Of a stretch of DNA of 64,000 nt, positions 44,824 to 54,200 are shown one piece after another (the stretch's first letter is position 1; each line of letters opens with the position of its first letter). This stretch comes from Saprospiraceae bacterium (lineage in GTDB: Bacteria; Bacteroidota; Bacteroidia; Chitinophagales; Saprospiraceae): positions 1-64,000 of the forward strand of contig JABWBR010000002.1 in assembly GCA_013360405.1 (NCBI GenBank), written 5' to 3'. The position numbers and the translations under genes were made by a program. The notes below the pieces were generated by a model that was not told the DNA's origin, ran no database searches, and saw only the letters and a list, made by a program, of their open reading frames with translations.

Positions 44824-45753
44824 ATGAGTTCAAAGGCCTTCCTCTTGCTGTTAGCTATTCTACCCGTCACCATACGTTTGTTCGCCCAGCCGCCGGCTGT
44901 GGTTTCCGGCACCATAACCCGGCTGGAAAACTTCCAATCCAAATACGTCACTGCCCGGCATGTAGATATTTGGCTGCCCGATAATTACCACCCCAAAAAA
45001 AAGTACAACGTGCTGTACATGCACGACGGCCAGATGCTTTTTGACGCCGCCGCTACCTGGAACAAACAAGCATGGGATGTGGATGATGTGGTAAGTAAAT
45101 TGGCATCTAAAAACAAAATAAAAGACCTCATTGTCGTGGGTATCTGGAATGGCGGCAACACCAGGCATAGCGATTATTTCCCGCAAAAGCCTTTTGAATC
45201 GCTTACGGCTGCGCAAAGGGATTCTATTTTCAAGGCTTTTCGAGCTAACGGCGCACCTATATTTTTTGAGGAAAAAGTTAATTCCGATAATTATTTAAAA
45301 TTCATTGTACACGAGCTAAAACCTTATATCGATAAAAAATATTCTACCCACAAAGGTCGGGCTCATACCTTCATAGCGGGGAGTAGTATGGGTGGGTTAA
45401 TCTCCATGTACGCCATCTGCGAGTACCCCAAAAAATTCGGCGGGGCCGCCTGTTTGTCTACGCATTGGCCCGGCATTTTTGCGTCTGAAAACAATCCGAT
45501 TCCGGATGCTTTCGTAGCCTACCTTAGGGCGCATTTGCCCAATCCAAAAACCCATAAAATCTATTTCGACTACGGCACCGCCACGCTCGATGCCATGTAT
45601 CCACCATTGCAAAAGAAGGTCGACGAAGTAATGATTGCAAAAGGTTTTACTGCCGGCAATTGGATTACCCGAGAATTCCCGGGAGAAGACCACAGCGAAA
45701 CGGCCTGGAAAAAAAGGCTGGATATTCCTTTGTTGTTTTTGCTGGGGAAGTAG
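44824..45753 (+). CDS. Secreted enterochelin-esterase-like alpha/beta hydrolase
   Basis: A 309-residue protein with signal peptide (MSSKAFLLLLAILPVTIRLFAQ). RHVDIWLPDNYHPKKKYNVLYMHDGQMLF is typical of the esterase D/enterochelin esterase-like family. The nucleophile is in FIAGSSMGGLISMYA, the acid probably in FDYGTATLD and the His in GEDHSETAW. Substrates range from siderophores to carbohydrate esters. The start is fixed by the promoter and signal peptide. Confidence 0.87.
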   Translation: MSSKAFLLLLAILPVTIRLFAQPPAVVSGTITRLENFQSKYVTARHVDIWLPDNYHPKKKYNVLYMHDGQMLFDAAATWNKQAWDVDDVVSKLASKNKIKDLIVVGIWNGGNTRHSDYFPQKPFESLTAAQRDSIFKAFRANGAPIFFEEKVNSDNYLKFIVHELKPYIDKKYSTHKGRAHTFIAGSSMGGLISMYAICEYPKKFGGAACLSTHWPGIFASENNPIPDAFVAYLRAHLPNPKTHKIYFDYGTATLDAMYPPLQKKVDEVMIAKGFTAGNWITREFPGEDHSETAWKKRLDIPLLFLLGK

Positions 45754-45832
45754 CTATCAGCAGTCAGCTATCAGCAGTCAGGTCTTAGCCGCTAAGTGCT
45801 GACTGCTAAGTGCTGACTGCTGACTGCCGATC
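45754..45832. repeat. CAGCAGTCAG/CTGACTGC inverted word repeat
   Basis: Two CTATCAGCAGTCAG units, a short spacer, then three inverted GCTAAGTGCTGACT/GCTGACTGC units. The arms can form a stem between the esterase and hemA genes. Confidence 0.8.
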
Positions 45833-45897
45833 TTTACAGAATCGTGACACTCAGGCAAAATGGGCTTTTTATTTTTGCCCTACCATTCACCTAATTG

Positions 45898-47133
45898 ATG
45901 AATATGCCTGGTCAGGTCAAGATTATTACCATCACGCACAAACATACCAACCTCAAACACATTGGGGAGTATGTGATCAAAGCTGCCGACAACGCCGTGC
46001 TCAAAGAACGGCTGGAAGCGTTGAAGTTGCGTTTCGACCTGCCCGAGTTGCTCTACCTGGCCACCTGCAACCGCGTGATGTACCTCATGGTCACTCCGCA
46101 AACCCTCGATGATACTTTTGTGAGCGCCTTTTTTCAGGAAGTCAACAACGAACTGCCTGCCGATGTGCTGGCGCATCTACCAGAAGTGGCCCAGGTACTC
46201 GAAGGACAAAAAGCCGTAGAACACCTCTACGAGGTGGCCGCTTCGATGGATTCGCTGGTAGTGGGTGAAAGGCAGATACTGGGCCAATTGCGCGATGCTT
46301 ACGACCAGTGCAAAGCCTGGGGACTTACCGGCGACGGTATCAGGCTGCTTATACAACACACCGTGGTAGCGGCCAAAGCCGTGTATGCCCAAACCCGCAT
46401 CGGCGACAAACCCGTGTCGGTAGCTTCGCTGGCTATCCAGCAACTACTTAAGTCGGGGCTGCCCACCGATGCCCGCATCCTGATGATCGGCGCCGGGCAG
46501 ACCAATATGCTGGTGGCCAAATTCCTGCTAAAACACCATTTTCATCACGTCACGGTATTTAATCGCAGTGTTGATAAAGCGCAGGTTATTGCCGATATGC
46601 TCGGTGGCCACGCACTACCCTTCCACGCGCTCTCTTCTTATACGGAAGGTTTCGATTGCATAATCGTATGCACCGGCGCCGCCGAGCCGATAATCACCGA
46701 ATCGCTTTACGCCTCCCTGCTCCAGGGCGAAACCGACCCCAAGATCGTCATCGACCTGGCTATCCCCCACAATGTAATGCCTGGCGTAAGCTCTGCTTTC
46801 CTCATGCATTACATCGAAATAGAAGGCCTGCGCCACCTGGCACACGATAACCTGGCTTTCCGCAAACGCGAGCTCCACAAAGCCCGTATTTTGCTCTCAG
46901 AACACATTTCCGCTTTCCCCGCGCTATGGCGGCAACGGCAAATGGAGCTGGCCATGCAAAGCATTCCCGCAGAAATTAAAGCCGTAAAAGACAAAGCCCT
47001 CAACGAAGTCTTCCGCAAAGAAATAGAAACCCTCGACTCCTCCGCCCGCGAACTCATGGAGCGCATGCTGGCTTATATGGAGAAAAAATGTATTGGGATT
47101 CCGATGAAGGCGGTGCGGGGAGGGGCTAGGTGA
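45898..47133 (+). CDS. hemA: Glutamyl-tRNA reductase
   Basis: A 411-residue enzyme converting glutamyl-tRNA to glutamate-1-semialdehyde, the first step of the C5 tetrapyrrole pathway. Motifs: the catalytic Cys in LYLATCNRVMYL (about residue 57), the substrate-recognition SMDSLVVGERQILGQLRDAY, the NADPH-binding ILMIGAGQTNMLVAKFL, and VIDLAIPHNVMP. The C-terminal dimerisation helices follow. ATG 45898 or 45904 is preferred to the TTG at 45895. It is a housekeeping gene; no other heme gene is adjacent. A strong terminator follows. Confidence 0.93.
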   Translation: MNMPGQVKIITITHKHTNLKHIGEYVIKAADNAVLKERLEALKLRFDLPELLYLATCNRVMYLMVTPQTLDDTFVSAFFQEVNNELPADVLAHLPEVAQVLEGQKAVEHLYEVAASMDSLVVGERQILGQLRDAYDQCKAWGLTGDGIRLLIQHTVVAAKAVYAQTRIGDKPVSVASLAIQQLLKSGLPTDARILMIGAGQTNMLVAKFLLKHHFHHVTVFNRSVDKAQVIADMLGGHALPFHALSSYTEGFDCIIVCTGAAEPIITESLYASLLQGETDPKIVIDLAIPHNVMPGVSSAFLMHYIEIEGLRHLAHDNLAFRKRELHKARILLSEHISAFPALWRQRQMELAMQSIPAEIKAVKDKALNEVFRKEIETLDSSARELMERMLAYMEKKCIGIPMKAVRGGAR

Positions 47134-47176
47134 ATGTATGGCAAGTGACCCGTATACCCCAAAGCAATTACAAGCT

Positions 47177-47209
47177 AAAGTAGTCAAGATTAAATCTTGG
47201 CTACTTTTC
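47177..47209 (+). terminator. Intrinsic terminator of hemA
   Basis: AAAGTAGTCAAGAT (47177-47190) pairs with ATCTTGGCTACTTT (47194-47207) across a 3-nt loop, one G-T pair, followed by TT and TTCATTA. Its A-rich left flank may let it work in both directions. Confidence 0.75.
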
Positions 47210-47245
47210 ATTATTTGAAGAAGAAATAATCCCTTTATTTCATCA

Positions 47246-47626
47246 TTAAATGCTGGGCAATTCCCATCCATTATAATAATTCGCCTTCATTAATTTATTC
47301 GCCTTTTTATTTTTTCCAAAATTACCTTTCGCTTCAACCCAATAAATTTTCTTTCCCGTTTTATAAGCAATATTCCCCATCTGCGCATTAATGGCGGCCA
47401 CGCTGCCCGAATCAATCGGTGTATTTAATTTTGAAATATCGTTTGCTTTAATAGCCTCTATAAAATTTTGCGTGTGCAAATCCAATTAATTTAATTTCCT
47501 CGGTTTTTCATATTTATCAATTAATTCCATTTTTGGATCGCCCCATTCGCTGTAGCCTTTCGATATTTTCTCGACATATAATTCATAGCCACCCCGGTCC
47601 ACCACCAGCGTAATTACCCAGTCCAT
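47246..47626 (-). pseudogene. Gfo/Idh/MocA oxidoreductase remnant
   Basis: The reading frame gives LVVDRGGYELYVEKI, GDPKMELIDKYEKPRKLN, then a TAA stop, then LDLHTQNFIEAIKAND, INAQMGNIAYKTGKKIYWVE and KKANKLMKANYYNGWELP. This is the characteristic C-terminal end of Bacteroidota Gfo/Idh/MocA family proteins (GNIAY, ANxLM, WELP). The N-terminal Rossmann domain, about 300 residues, is absent upstream of about 47626. Truncated and interrupted, so not functional. Confidence 0.75.
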
Positions 47627-47805
47627 TTCTTAAGCTGAAGTTGAATGTGGTTTTCATGCTCATCCAAAGCTTGAAAGCGAACCAAATTTGAGATAGGAAG
47701 TAAAATAAGCGGTATCATACATTAAAAACCCCTCGCCGATTCTAATCAGTTACTTGATTTCCACCAAAAGTGGGGAAGAACCAACAAGAACGAAAAGGGA
47801 AATTT

Positions 47806-47831
47806 GCAGGGAGGTTGAAATTCCTCCCTGC
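47806..47831 (-). terminator. Terminator of the BACON-repeat protease gene
   Basis: GCAGGGAGG (47806-47814) and CCTCCCTGC (47823-47831) form a perfect 9-bp stem with an 8-nt loop; on the minus strand it is followed by AAATTTCCCTTTT. It lies 8 bp after the stop. Confidence 0.65.
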
Positions 47832-47838
47832 AGTTGAT

Positions 47839-50800
47839 TTATTGGAGTATGATGCGGATGGCGGCTGCCCTATCAGCAATCAGGCGGCAGAGGTAGATGC
47901 CGGGCGGCAATTCTTCCGGATTCCAGGAAAGGGTATGCTCGCCGGCGGGGTATTCACCCTTAGCCAGCACAGCCAATTGCCTTCCTGAGAAGTCCAGTAT
48001 TTCAAGAAGGACAGGTTGTGCGAATGGTAACGTAAAGGAAATGTTGGTCATGCCACGAGTAGGATTTGGAAAAATAGCCAACGAAATCGGGTTCGATAAC
48101 TGTGAATCGGGTTTAACCTCGGCTAATTTTTCCTGCTTGACCTGGTTTGGTGGCGTTTGCGTATCATTTATAGGGGGAGTTACCAGCAACACAGCGGTAT
48201 TCGGGCCAAGAGCAGGTTCTCCCGGTACGCTGATGAGTGTCTTCTTTTTTTGAAAAACAAATACCTCTATTTGAAGTCCTCCGGCGGTGATTTTGATGAT
48301 CCCGGAACGGGCATGCCCGTACGAGAGATTCGGTTGACAAATGACAACAAGTGTGTCGAAGCCAAAACCGCTCACCGCTGCGAGGCTGACCCATGCCGGC
48401 TTGTCCGCCACCTCCCAAACCACGTTGGAAAAGACAAGTACCCTTTGCGTGTCGGCTGCTGACGGGAAATGCAGAGTGTCTGGTTCAATAGCAAGGAAGG
48501 CTCCCTGCCCAGCCTGCGCCACAGTGATTTGTTGTGAGCCGCAGGAAGTGTTCAGCGTTAGGATTGCTTGCCGGGGATTGAAGTCGGAGTTAGGCAAACA
48601 GGTAATAGTAGGGTAAGCACTTCCCGCCCCTGTGGAAGGGCTGAGGATGAGCCAGGGGGCACTGGAGCTTACCGTCCAGTCGAGGTTAGCAATTACCTCC
48701 ATCGTGCTGCTGCCGCCGTCCGCTCCAAATTGCAGTGTGAGCGGCGTTACAGAGAATTGAGCCCCCGGTTGCGATACGGTGATGACCTGCCAAATGCCGC
48801 CGTCTTCGGAGACCAGGCTCAGGCTTGACTGGCGGTCGTCGCCGCAGTTGAGGTCGCATGAAAGCAAAAGTACCGCATCGCCCTCTCCACTAGCAGGACT
48901 GAAATCCAGCCAGGCGACATTACTCTCCACTTCCCAACAGGTGTTCGAAAACAGGTCGAGTGATGCCTCCCCGCCTGCCGCTTGTATGGAAACGCCATCG
49001 GTCGCAGCCAATAACTCCGTCCCCTCTTGCATCACTACGATTTGGATCACTACCTGCCCTGCCACCACGTTCAGCACAGCCTCCCGGAGCTGGGGGGTAT
49101 CATTTGGAAGGCATTGCAGGAAAACAGTCCAAACGCCAGTTCCTCCGCCGGTGGGAGCGGCTTGGAGCCAGTCAGCGTCCAGGGATTCCAGCATCCAGGG
49201 GAAATTGGATTCCAGCTCGAAATTGAGTTCCTCACCGCAGGCAGAGGCTTCGAGGTCTTCCGGCGAGGCGGTCAATTTAACACCTTCCTGCCAGATGTTC
49301 ACTTGCCGGATGATGCCGTTGGGCCCCACGACGAGAAGGGTGTACTCCCTCGACTCCGCACTTGGATTGGGGGCACAGGTGACTTGAATGCTGGCGTCTC
49401 CCGTGCCGTCGAACTGGCTGGCCGTAAGCCAGGGGGCATTCTCGGAGAGGAACCAATAGGCATTGGACTGGATGCTGAAGGAGAGAGTTTCGCCGGGGGC
49501 GGCGAATTGGAGGTGGTCGGTGGAGACTGATAGGTTGAGTACCTTGATTTTCTGCACATCCCACTTGCCGGTGGCGTTGTTGGCGTCGTCGTAGTCGTCG
49601 AGGTCGAGGATGAGGCCGAGGTAGTAATCGCCGGACGGGGTGTTGGCGGGGATGGTGGGTTGGTCGCCGGAAAGGGTGACACTTAGTGTTTGTTTGGTGG
49701 GAATGTAGGCTCCGGTCACGGTGATTACTCCCAACTGCTCATCTTCGGGAGTAATTAATTGATCGGTTGAAAGATAAACTGGCGTCTCAATGTCGCCGGT
49801 GAATGCTTGGGCTGCGTAGTTGTGAATTAGAAAGCTGAAGTCTGTCAGCATCTCGCCGGCAGCAAGGGTTTCGGAAGTTGATTTTGTCCAAAGGGGAATA
49901 AGGTCAGGTTGCTGCGGCATGTTTTCAACGAAGGTGTTCAAGATGTCAACATACTGGCCACTGTGGATTCTGGCTGCGCCGCTGACTACACCATTGTCAA
50001 ATGTAGTAATGTGTGAATGTACCGCATAATTGATGGGGTTGCCAAGCCAGTCGAAAGTATAGTAGCCACTGCCGCTTTGTCCTCCATAGCTTGGCTGCGG
50101 GAAGTATAGGTAAAGGAAAGTAGAGTCAAGCCCGGGCGGGAAGATGTACTGGTGAAAATAGAAATAGTTGAAAATGCCGTTTCGATGGTATAACTGGATG
50201 GCATTGTCATAGGGCGGGTCGCCGGGATAACTGGAATTGTAAAAGGTGACCCCGTTGTAAGTATTGGTATTGTCGCTCGTGCCAAAGCCAAACCATCCGG
50301 TAAGCGCCCCTACAGGTCTTTCGAGCAACAATAAGCCTAAGTCCCATTCAAAGTCAGAAACATTTGGGTTCGCTGGCGGTGGATTTTGCGTCCATCCCGT
50401 CCAGGAGTACATATCGTTGACTGACAGGGCTACCCCGTAAGGAATGATTTCAGTGCCCGTTTGCGGAACGTTCGAGTATCCGGGCAAGACAAAAATGGTG
50501 TCAGCCCAGCCAAGACCTGCTTCTGCCTTGTGTGAGTACACGCAATGCCCGGCGGTTAGCACATGCCTGCTGTCAATCAATACGCCGGAACATCCTCTTA
50601 CCTGACCATCCCTGTGGACTTCCAAATAGACGTTTACGCGAAAAGGGAAACCATCCGGGTTCGGCACGAGCGAAAGCCCGGAAAAATCCTTTGCCAATTC
50701 ATCAAAGGAAACTCCTGCATCTGTTTCGACCGCACCCGCACTACCAGGCGTCGAAGCGGGGGCAGGGTCCGTGAGCATTGGTTTGTTCAGAATGGTTTCC

Positions 50801-51156
50801 ATGCCAGTGGAAGCATTGTAGTGGACGAGACGGTTGTCAATGGCAGAACTTGTGTCCTTGCCAGTCGTCACTAAAGGCATCGGTACGGGTTGCACTTGTG
50901 TGCCTTTGAGAAAGGCTTGAGCATTGGAAGTCATTGGCGCCAGCAGCACAAAGAGCAAGGTGTTGAAAAGCGCTGCGAAGCGCTCCGGGAACAGGCTGCG
51001 GCGCATGGGCAGGTAGGGGGCTTCCTGAAAATAATGCCTGTGGTAGGGGTGATATGGCTCGTCTGGCGGCAGGTATGGGTAGTGTGGCCGGCGGTCGAAC
51101 GACAGGTTGAGCAGTACCAGGAAAATAAGACCGGAGATGAAAAGGAGGATTTCCAT
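47839..51156 (-). CDS. T9SS-secreted trypsin-like protease with five BACON-like domains
   Basis: From ATG 51156 the protein is 1105 residues. Residues 1-18 are hydrophobic; a His/Pro/Tyr-rich stretch follows, then a second signal-like segment (FAALFNTLLFVLLAPMTSNAQ). An internal ATG at 51006 would begin exactly before it, and may be the real start. The catalytic S1 fold has His204 in VLTAGHCVYS, Asp272 in FEWDLGLLLLE and Ser361 in YGGQSGSGYY. Residues about 540-965 are five BACON-like beta-sandwich repeats (pattern: LxFxAxGGE...xxxSNxxWxVxxxAxWLxxSPxSG...). The end is a type A T9SS sorting domain (IFPNPTRGMTNISFTL ... PPGIYLCRLIADRAA). Extracellular protease; BACON domains may bind mucin or glycans. 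Confidence 0.87.
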   Translation of the reverse strand: MEILLFISGLIFLVLLNLSFDRRPHYPYLPPDEPYHPYHRHYFQEAPYLPMRRSLFPERFAALFNTLLFVLLAPMTSNAQAFLKGTQVQPVPMPLVTTGKDTSSAIDNRLVHYNASTGMETILNKPMLTDPAPASTPGSAGAVETDAGVSFDELAKDFSGLSLVPNPDGFPFRVNVYLEVHRDGQVRGCSGVLIDSRHVLTAGHCVYSHKAEAGLGWADTIFVLPGYSNVPQTGTEIIPYGVALSVNDMYSWTGWTQNPPPANPNVSDFEWDLGLLLLERPVGALTGWFGFGTSDNTNTYNGVTFYNSSYPGDPPYDNAIQLYHRNGIFNYFYFHQYIFPPGLDSTFLYLYFPQPSYGGQSGSGYYTFDWLGNPINYAVHSHITTFDNGVVSGAARIHSGQYVDILNTFVENMPQQPDLIPLWTKSTSETLAAGEMLTDFSFLIHNYAAQAFTGDIETPVYLSTDQLITPEDEQLGVITVTGAYIPTKQTLSVTLSGDQPTIPANTPSGDYYLGLILDLDDYDDANNATGKWDVQKIKVLNLSVSTDHLQFAAPGETLSFSIQSNAYWFLSENAPWLTASQFDGTGDASIQVTCAPNPSAESREYTLLVVGPNGIIRQVNIWQEGVKLTASPEDLEASACGEELNFELESNFPWMLESLDADWLQAAPTGGGTGVWTVFLQCLPNDTPQLREAVLNVVAGQVVIQIVVMQEGTELLAATDGVSIQAAGGEASLDLFSNTCWEVESNVAWLDFSPASGEGDAVLLLSCDLNCGDDRQSSLSLVSEDGGIWQVITVSQPGAQFSVTPLTLQFGADGGSSTMEVIANLDWTVSSSAPWLILSPSTGAGSAYPTITCLPNSDFNPRQAILTLNTSCGSQQITVAQAGQGAFLAIEPDTLHFPSAADTQRVLVFSNVVWEVADKPAWVSLAAVSGFGFDTLVVICQPNLSYGHARSGIIKITAGGLQIEVFVFQKKKTLISVPGEPALGPNTAVLLVTPPINDTQTPPNQVKQEKLAEVKPDSQLSNPISLAIFPNPTRGMTNISFTLPFAQPVLLEILDFSGRQLAVLAKGEYPAGEHTLSWNPEELPPGIYLCRLIADRAAAIRIILQ

Positions 51157-51268
51157 GATATCGAGTTTTATTTGGTGATTGTTTCGGGAGACGCAGACAA
51201 AATGCTTGCGCCTACTAATGATAGTATTCATGCCATTAGCAGAAAGTCAACAATGTTTCCATAATTTT

Positions 51269-54200
51269 TCATCGAACAAGCATAACGCCGCCTTTAAGGA
51301 AACTTATTGTGCCGTTTTCAAACGCTATCTCCGTCCACCACACAAAGACATCTGGGTTCATGACCTTGCCCCGGAAGCTGCCGTCCCAGCCGAAGCGGGG
51401 GTCGTTGGGAGGGAGGTTTTCGCCCACGAAAACCATTTCACCCCAGCGGTCGAAAATCAAGAGCTGTTTGATGTTTAGTAGCTTTTTGGGGTCGCCATAA
51501 ACCGTGAATTTGTCGTTGATGCCATCGTCGTTGGGAGAGAATACGTTGGGAACGAAAACATCCTGAGATTGCTCGACTATTATGGTCATGGTCGCCTTTG
51601 CCATACAGCCACTGGGAGAAAAGGCAGTCACAGTATATGTCTGCGTTTGTTGCGGGCTTGCGATGGGGTTTGGGCAGATAAAACAGGATAACCCTGAGTT
51701 GGGCGTCGTTTCCCATAACAGATTGTCAAAGAGGAAATTTGCCTCCATGCCCAGCAAAATGCTGCCCCCAAGTGTAATCGTTGTATCGCCCGGAAAGACT
51801 GTAAGCAATAGTGTCGGCAATACATTTAAATGTGCTTCTGCCGATTGCTCACAGCCGTTGGCGTCCATGACAGTAATCGTGTAAATACCGGCTGGTAATT
51901 CATTGAATTCATTTGTATTTTGAAAAGCACCGTTGTTCAAGGAGAACAGGTATGGTTCGCTTCCACCTTGCACCAGTACCGTTATTGCGCCGTTGTCTTC
52001 ATCTGGGCAAGGCGGAGTTATCTCGACCGAAACTGAAAAGCCCTCAAAGCTGATGATGGTGCTTACGATGCTGTCGCATCCATGTTGATTGGTCAATTGC
52101 TGTGTGAAAGTGCCCACCTCGGTCGAATCGCAGGTTGTTAAAGAAATTACGGTTTGATTGCTTCCTGCCCATTGTACAGTGGTGATTACGAGGCTGTCAC
52201 AACCAAGGGCATTGGTCAACGTTTGGGTAAAAATACCAGCTAGCGAAGGGTCGCAAGTGCTGGAAAACAAAAACGTCGAATCAGCTTCCACCAAAGTCAA
52301 GGTAGTGATTACGATACTATCGCACCCATTCGGGGCAGGAAAGACTTGTGTGGTGGAACCCACCGAGTCTGGGTCGCAGGTAGTACCAAATATTTCTGAT
52401 GTGACAGAAGGCAAAAGCGCTATTGTTTGAACGACAACACTGTCGCAGCCTTCCGTGGTGGGCAGTACCTGGGTAAAAACACCAGCTAGCGAAGGGTCGC
52501 AAGTGCTGAAAAACAAAAACGTCGAATCAGTATCCACTAAAGTCAGGGTAGTGGAAACGATGCTATCGCAACCATTGAAAGCGACAAAGACTTCCGTGCT
52601 GGTCCCTGCCAATGCCGGGTCGCAAGTCGTTTCGAAAAACGTTGAAGAATAAGAGGGCAGTAGTTCGACGGTTTCAATAACGAGACTATCACAGCCCCCC
52701 TCATTGGCCAAGGCTTGGGTGAATACACCTGCAGATGCAGGGTTACAGGTGGTTGAATACAAAAACGTTGTGTCGGGGGGAAACACGGTGACAAGAGCCG
52801 CAACACGCTCCAAAGGGCATTCATTGTCACAAATGACAGGGCAGCCACCCACCCAATCTGTTGCCGGGTCCATGTTTGTCAGTGTTCCGTGATGGTCGAA
52901 CAGGCTGAGGTCAGAAGCAATCAGTGAACCTGCTGGGTCGTCAAGCGGATACCAAGCAATCAAGCCGGGTTCATTGCCGTTGAGGCACTGGTTTAATGTT
53001 GACTGGATTTGGGCTTCTGTACGGGCTAAGTTCCAAATCCGTATATCGTCGAGGACGCCCCGGTGGCGACAACATGGTTCTGCATAACCAAGCAGCAATG
53101 GGGCGGCAACGTTCACCACTGGCTGTGGAATGACGTCTTGCCCAACAAAATTGCCGTTGAAGTAAAATGAATATTGGTTGCCGGTTTTTACGACAGCTAC
53201 ATGATACCATTCATTATCTGCTGGCTGTGCAAACGAACCCGAATAAGCCCAATAGCCATTGGCATAGCCAGGTCCATTGATATGAAAAGCGAGACCTCCA
53301 TTTTGAAGCGCAAAAAACCACTTGGGAAAATTGTTGCCAGCACTAACGTCCTTGCCGATGATGGCATAGCCGGTGGCGCTTCCAAGTGGAGGCAGATTGC
53401 CTGTTTTTTTCACGCAGGCTTCAAGGGTGGCATCGCCCGTCAGGTCAAAAAAATTGCCGGGTGGGTCACCGCAGTTCACCCGGTCATTGCTGCCGTCAAA
53501 ATCCAATGCAAGTGGAGTGGGAGGGGGTGTGTTACTTGCAGCTTCTACCCAATAAGTGGTCGTCAGGGGTGGAACAGGCGTGAAAGGATTGCCCGTAAAA
53601 AGAGGATTGCCCCCTGTAGGCGCATCATACCAGTTGTAGTTGCCCGTCGCCCCGGTTGCCACTAGAATGGCTGCTTCCCCCTGGCAAATAGTATCTCCCG
53701 AAGCGGTGATTGTCATTGTATCCATAGATACAGCTACCATTGTGCTTGCAGAGGCAGTGCAGCCATTTTGCAAGTTTGAAACGGTCAGGGTATAAGTTCC
53801 GGGTACGTTTATTATGCAACTGCCAAGGGTATTCTCGCCGGAAAGAATATTGCCGTCGGTCGTCGTCCATTGATAGGAAACGAATATCCCGACTGACGAA
53901 CCAGCGGCGTCGAGCACGATTTCCGAGCCGCTGCAAGGCATCGTTTCAGGTGGCTCCACCAAGGCTACGAGTTCAACGACTTCCACCGTTAGGGAGTCGC
54001 TCACCGTGCAGATTTCGCCAAAAAACAAATCATCAAGGGCAAAGTCGTTGCCCGAAGGCTGGAGGTTCTGGTTGATGATGCAGATTTCCGCCGTTGAGGC
54101 ATTCCCAGCGTCCCAGAGAGCATAAAACTGCTGCCAAACACAAGTATCAATGGGCGTAAAAACGGGACCGATGAGTGCTCCGTTGATATAGAATTGCAGT

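Larger units (their letters stand above)
47134..47838. other. Intergenic region with terminators and a pseudogene
   Basis: Contains a terminator after hemA, a degraded oxidoreductase C-terminus and a terminator of the leftward protease gene. Between about 47640 and 47805 nothing recognisable is seen. Confidence 0.5.

Noticed and set aside
48779-49387. Plus-strand 202-codon open frame
   Set aside because: Antisense to the BACON-like repeats of the T9SS protease; low-complexity Ser/Pro composition.
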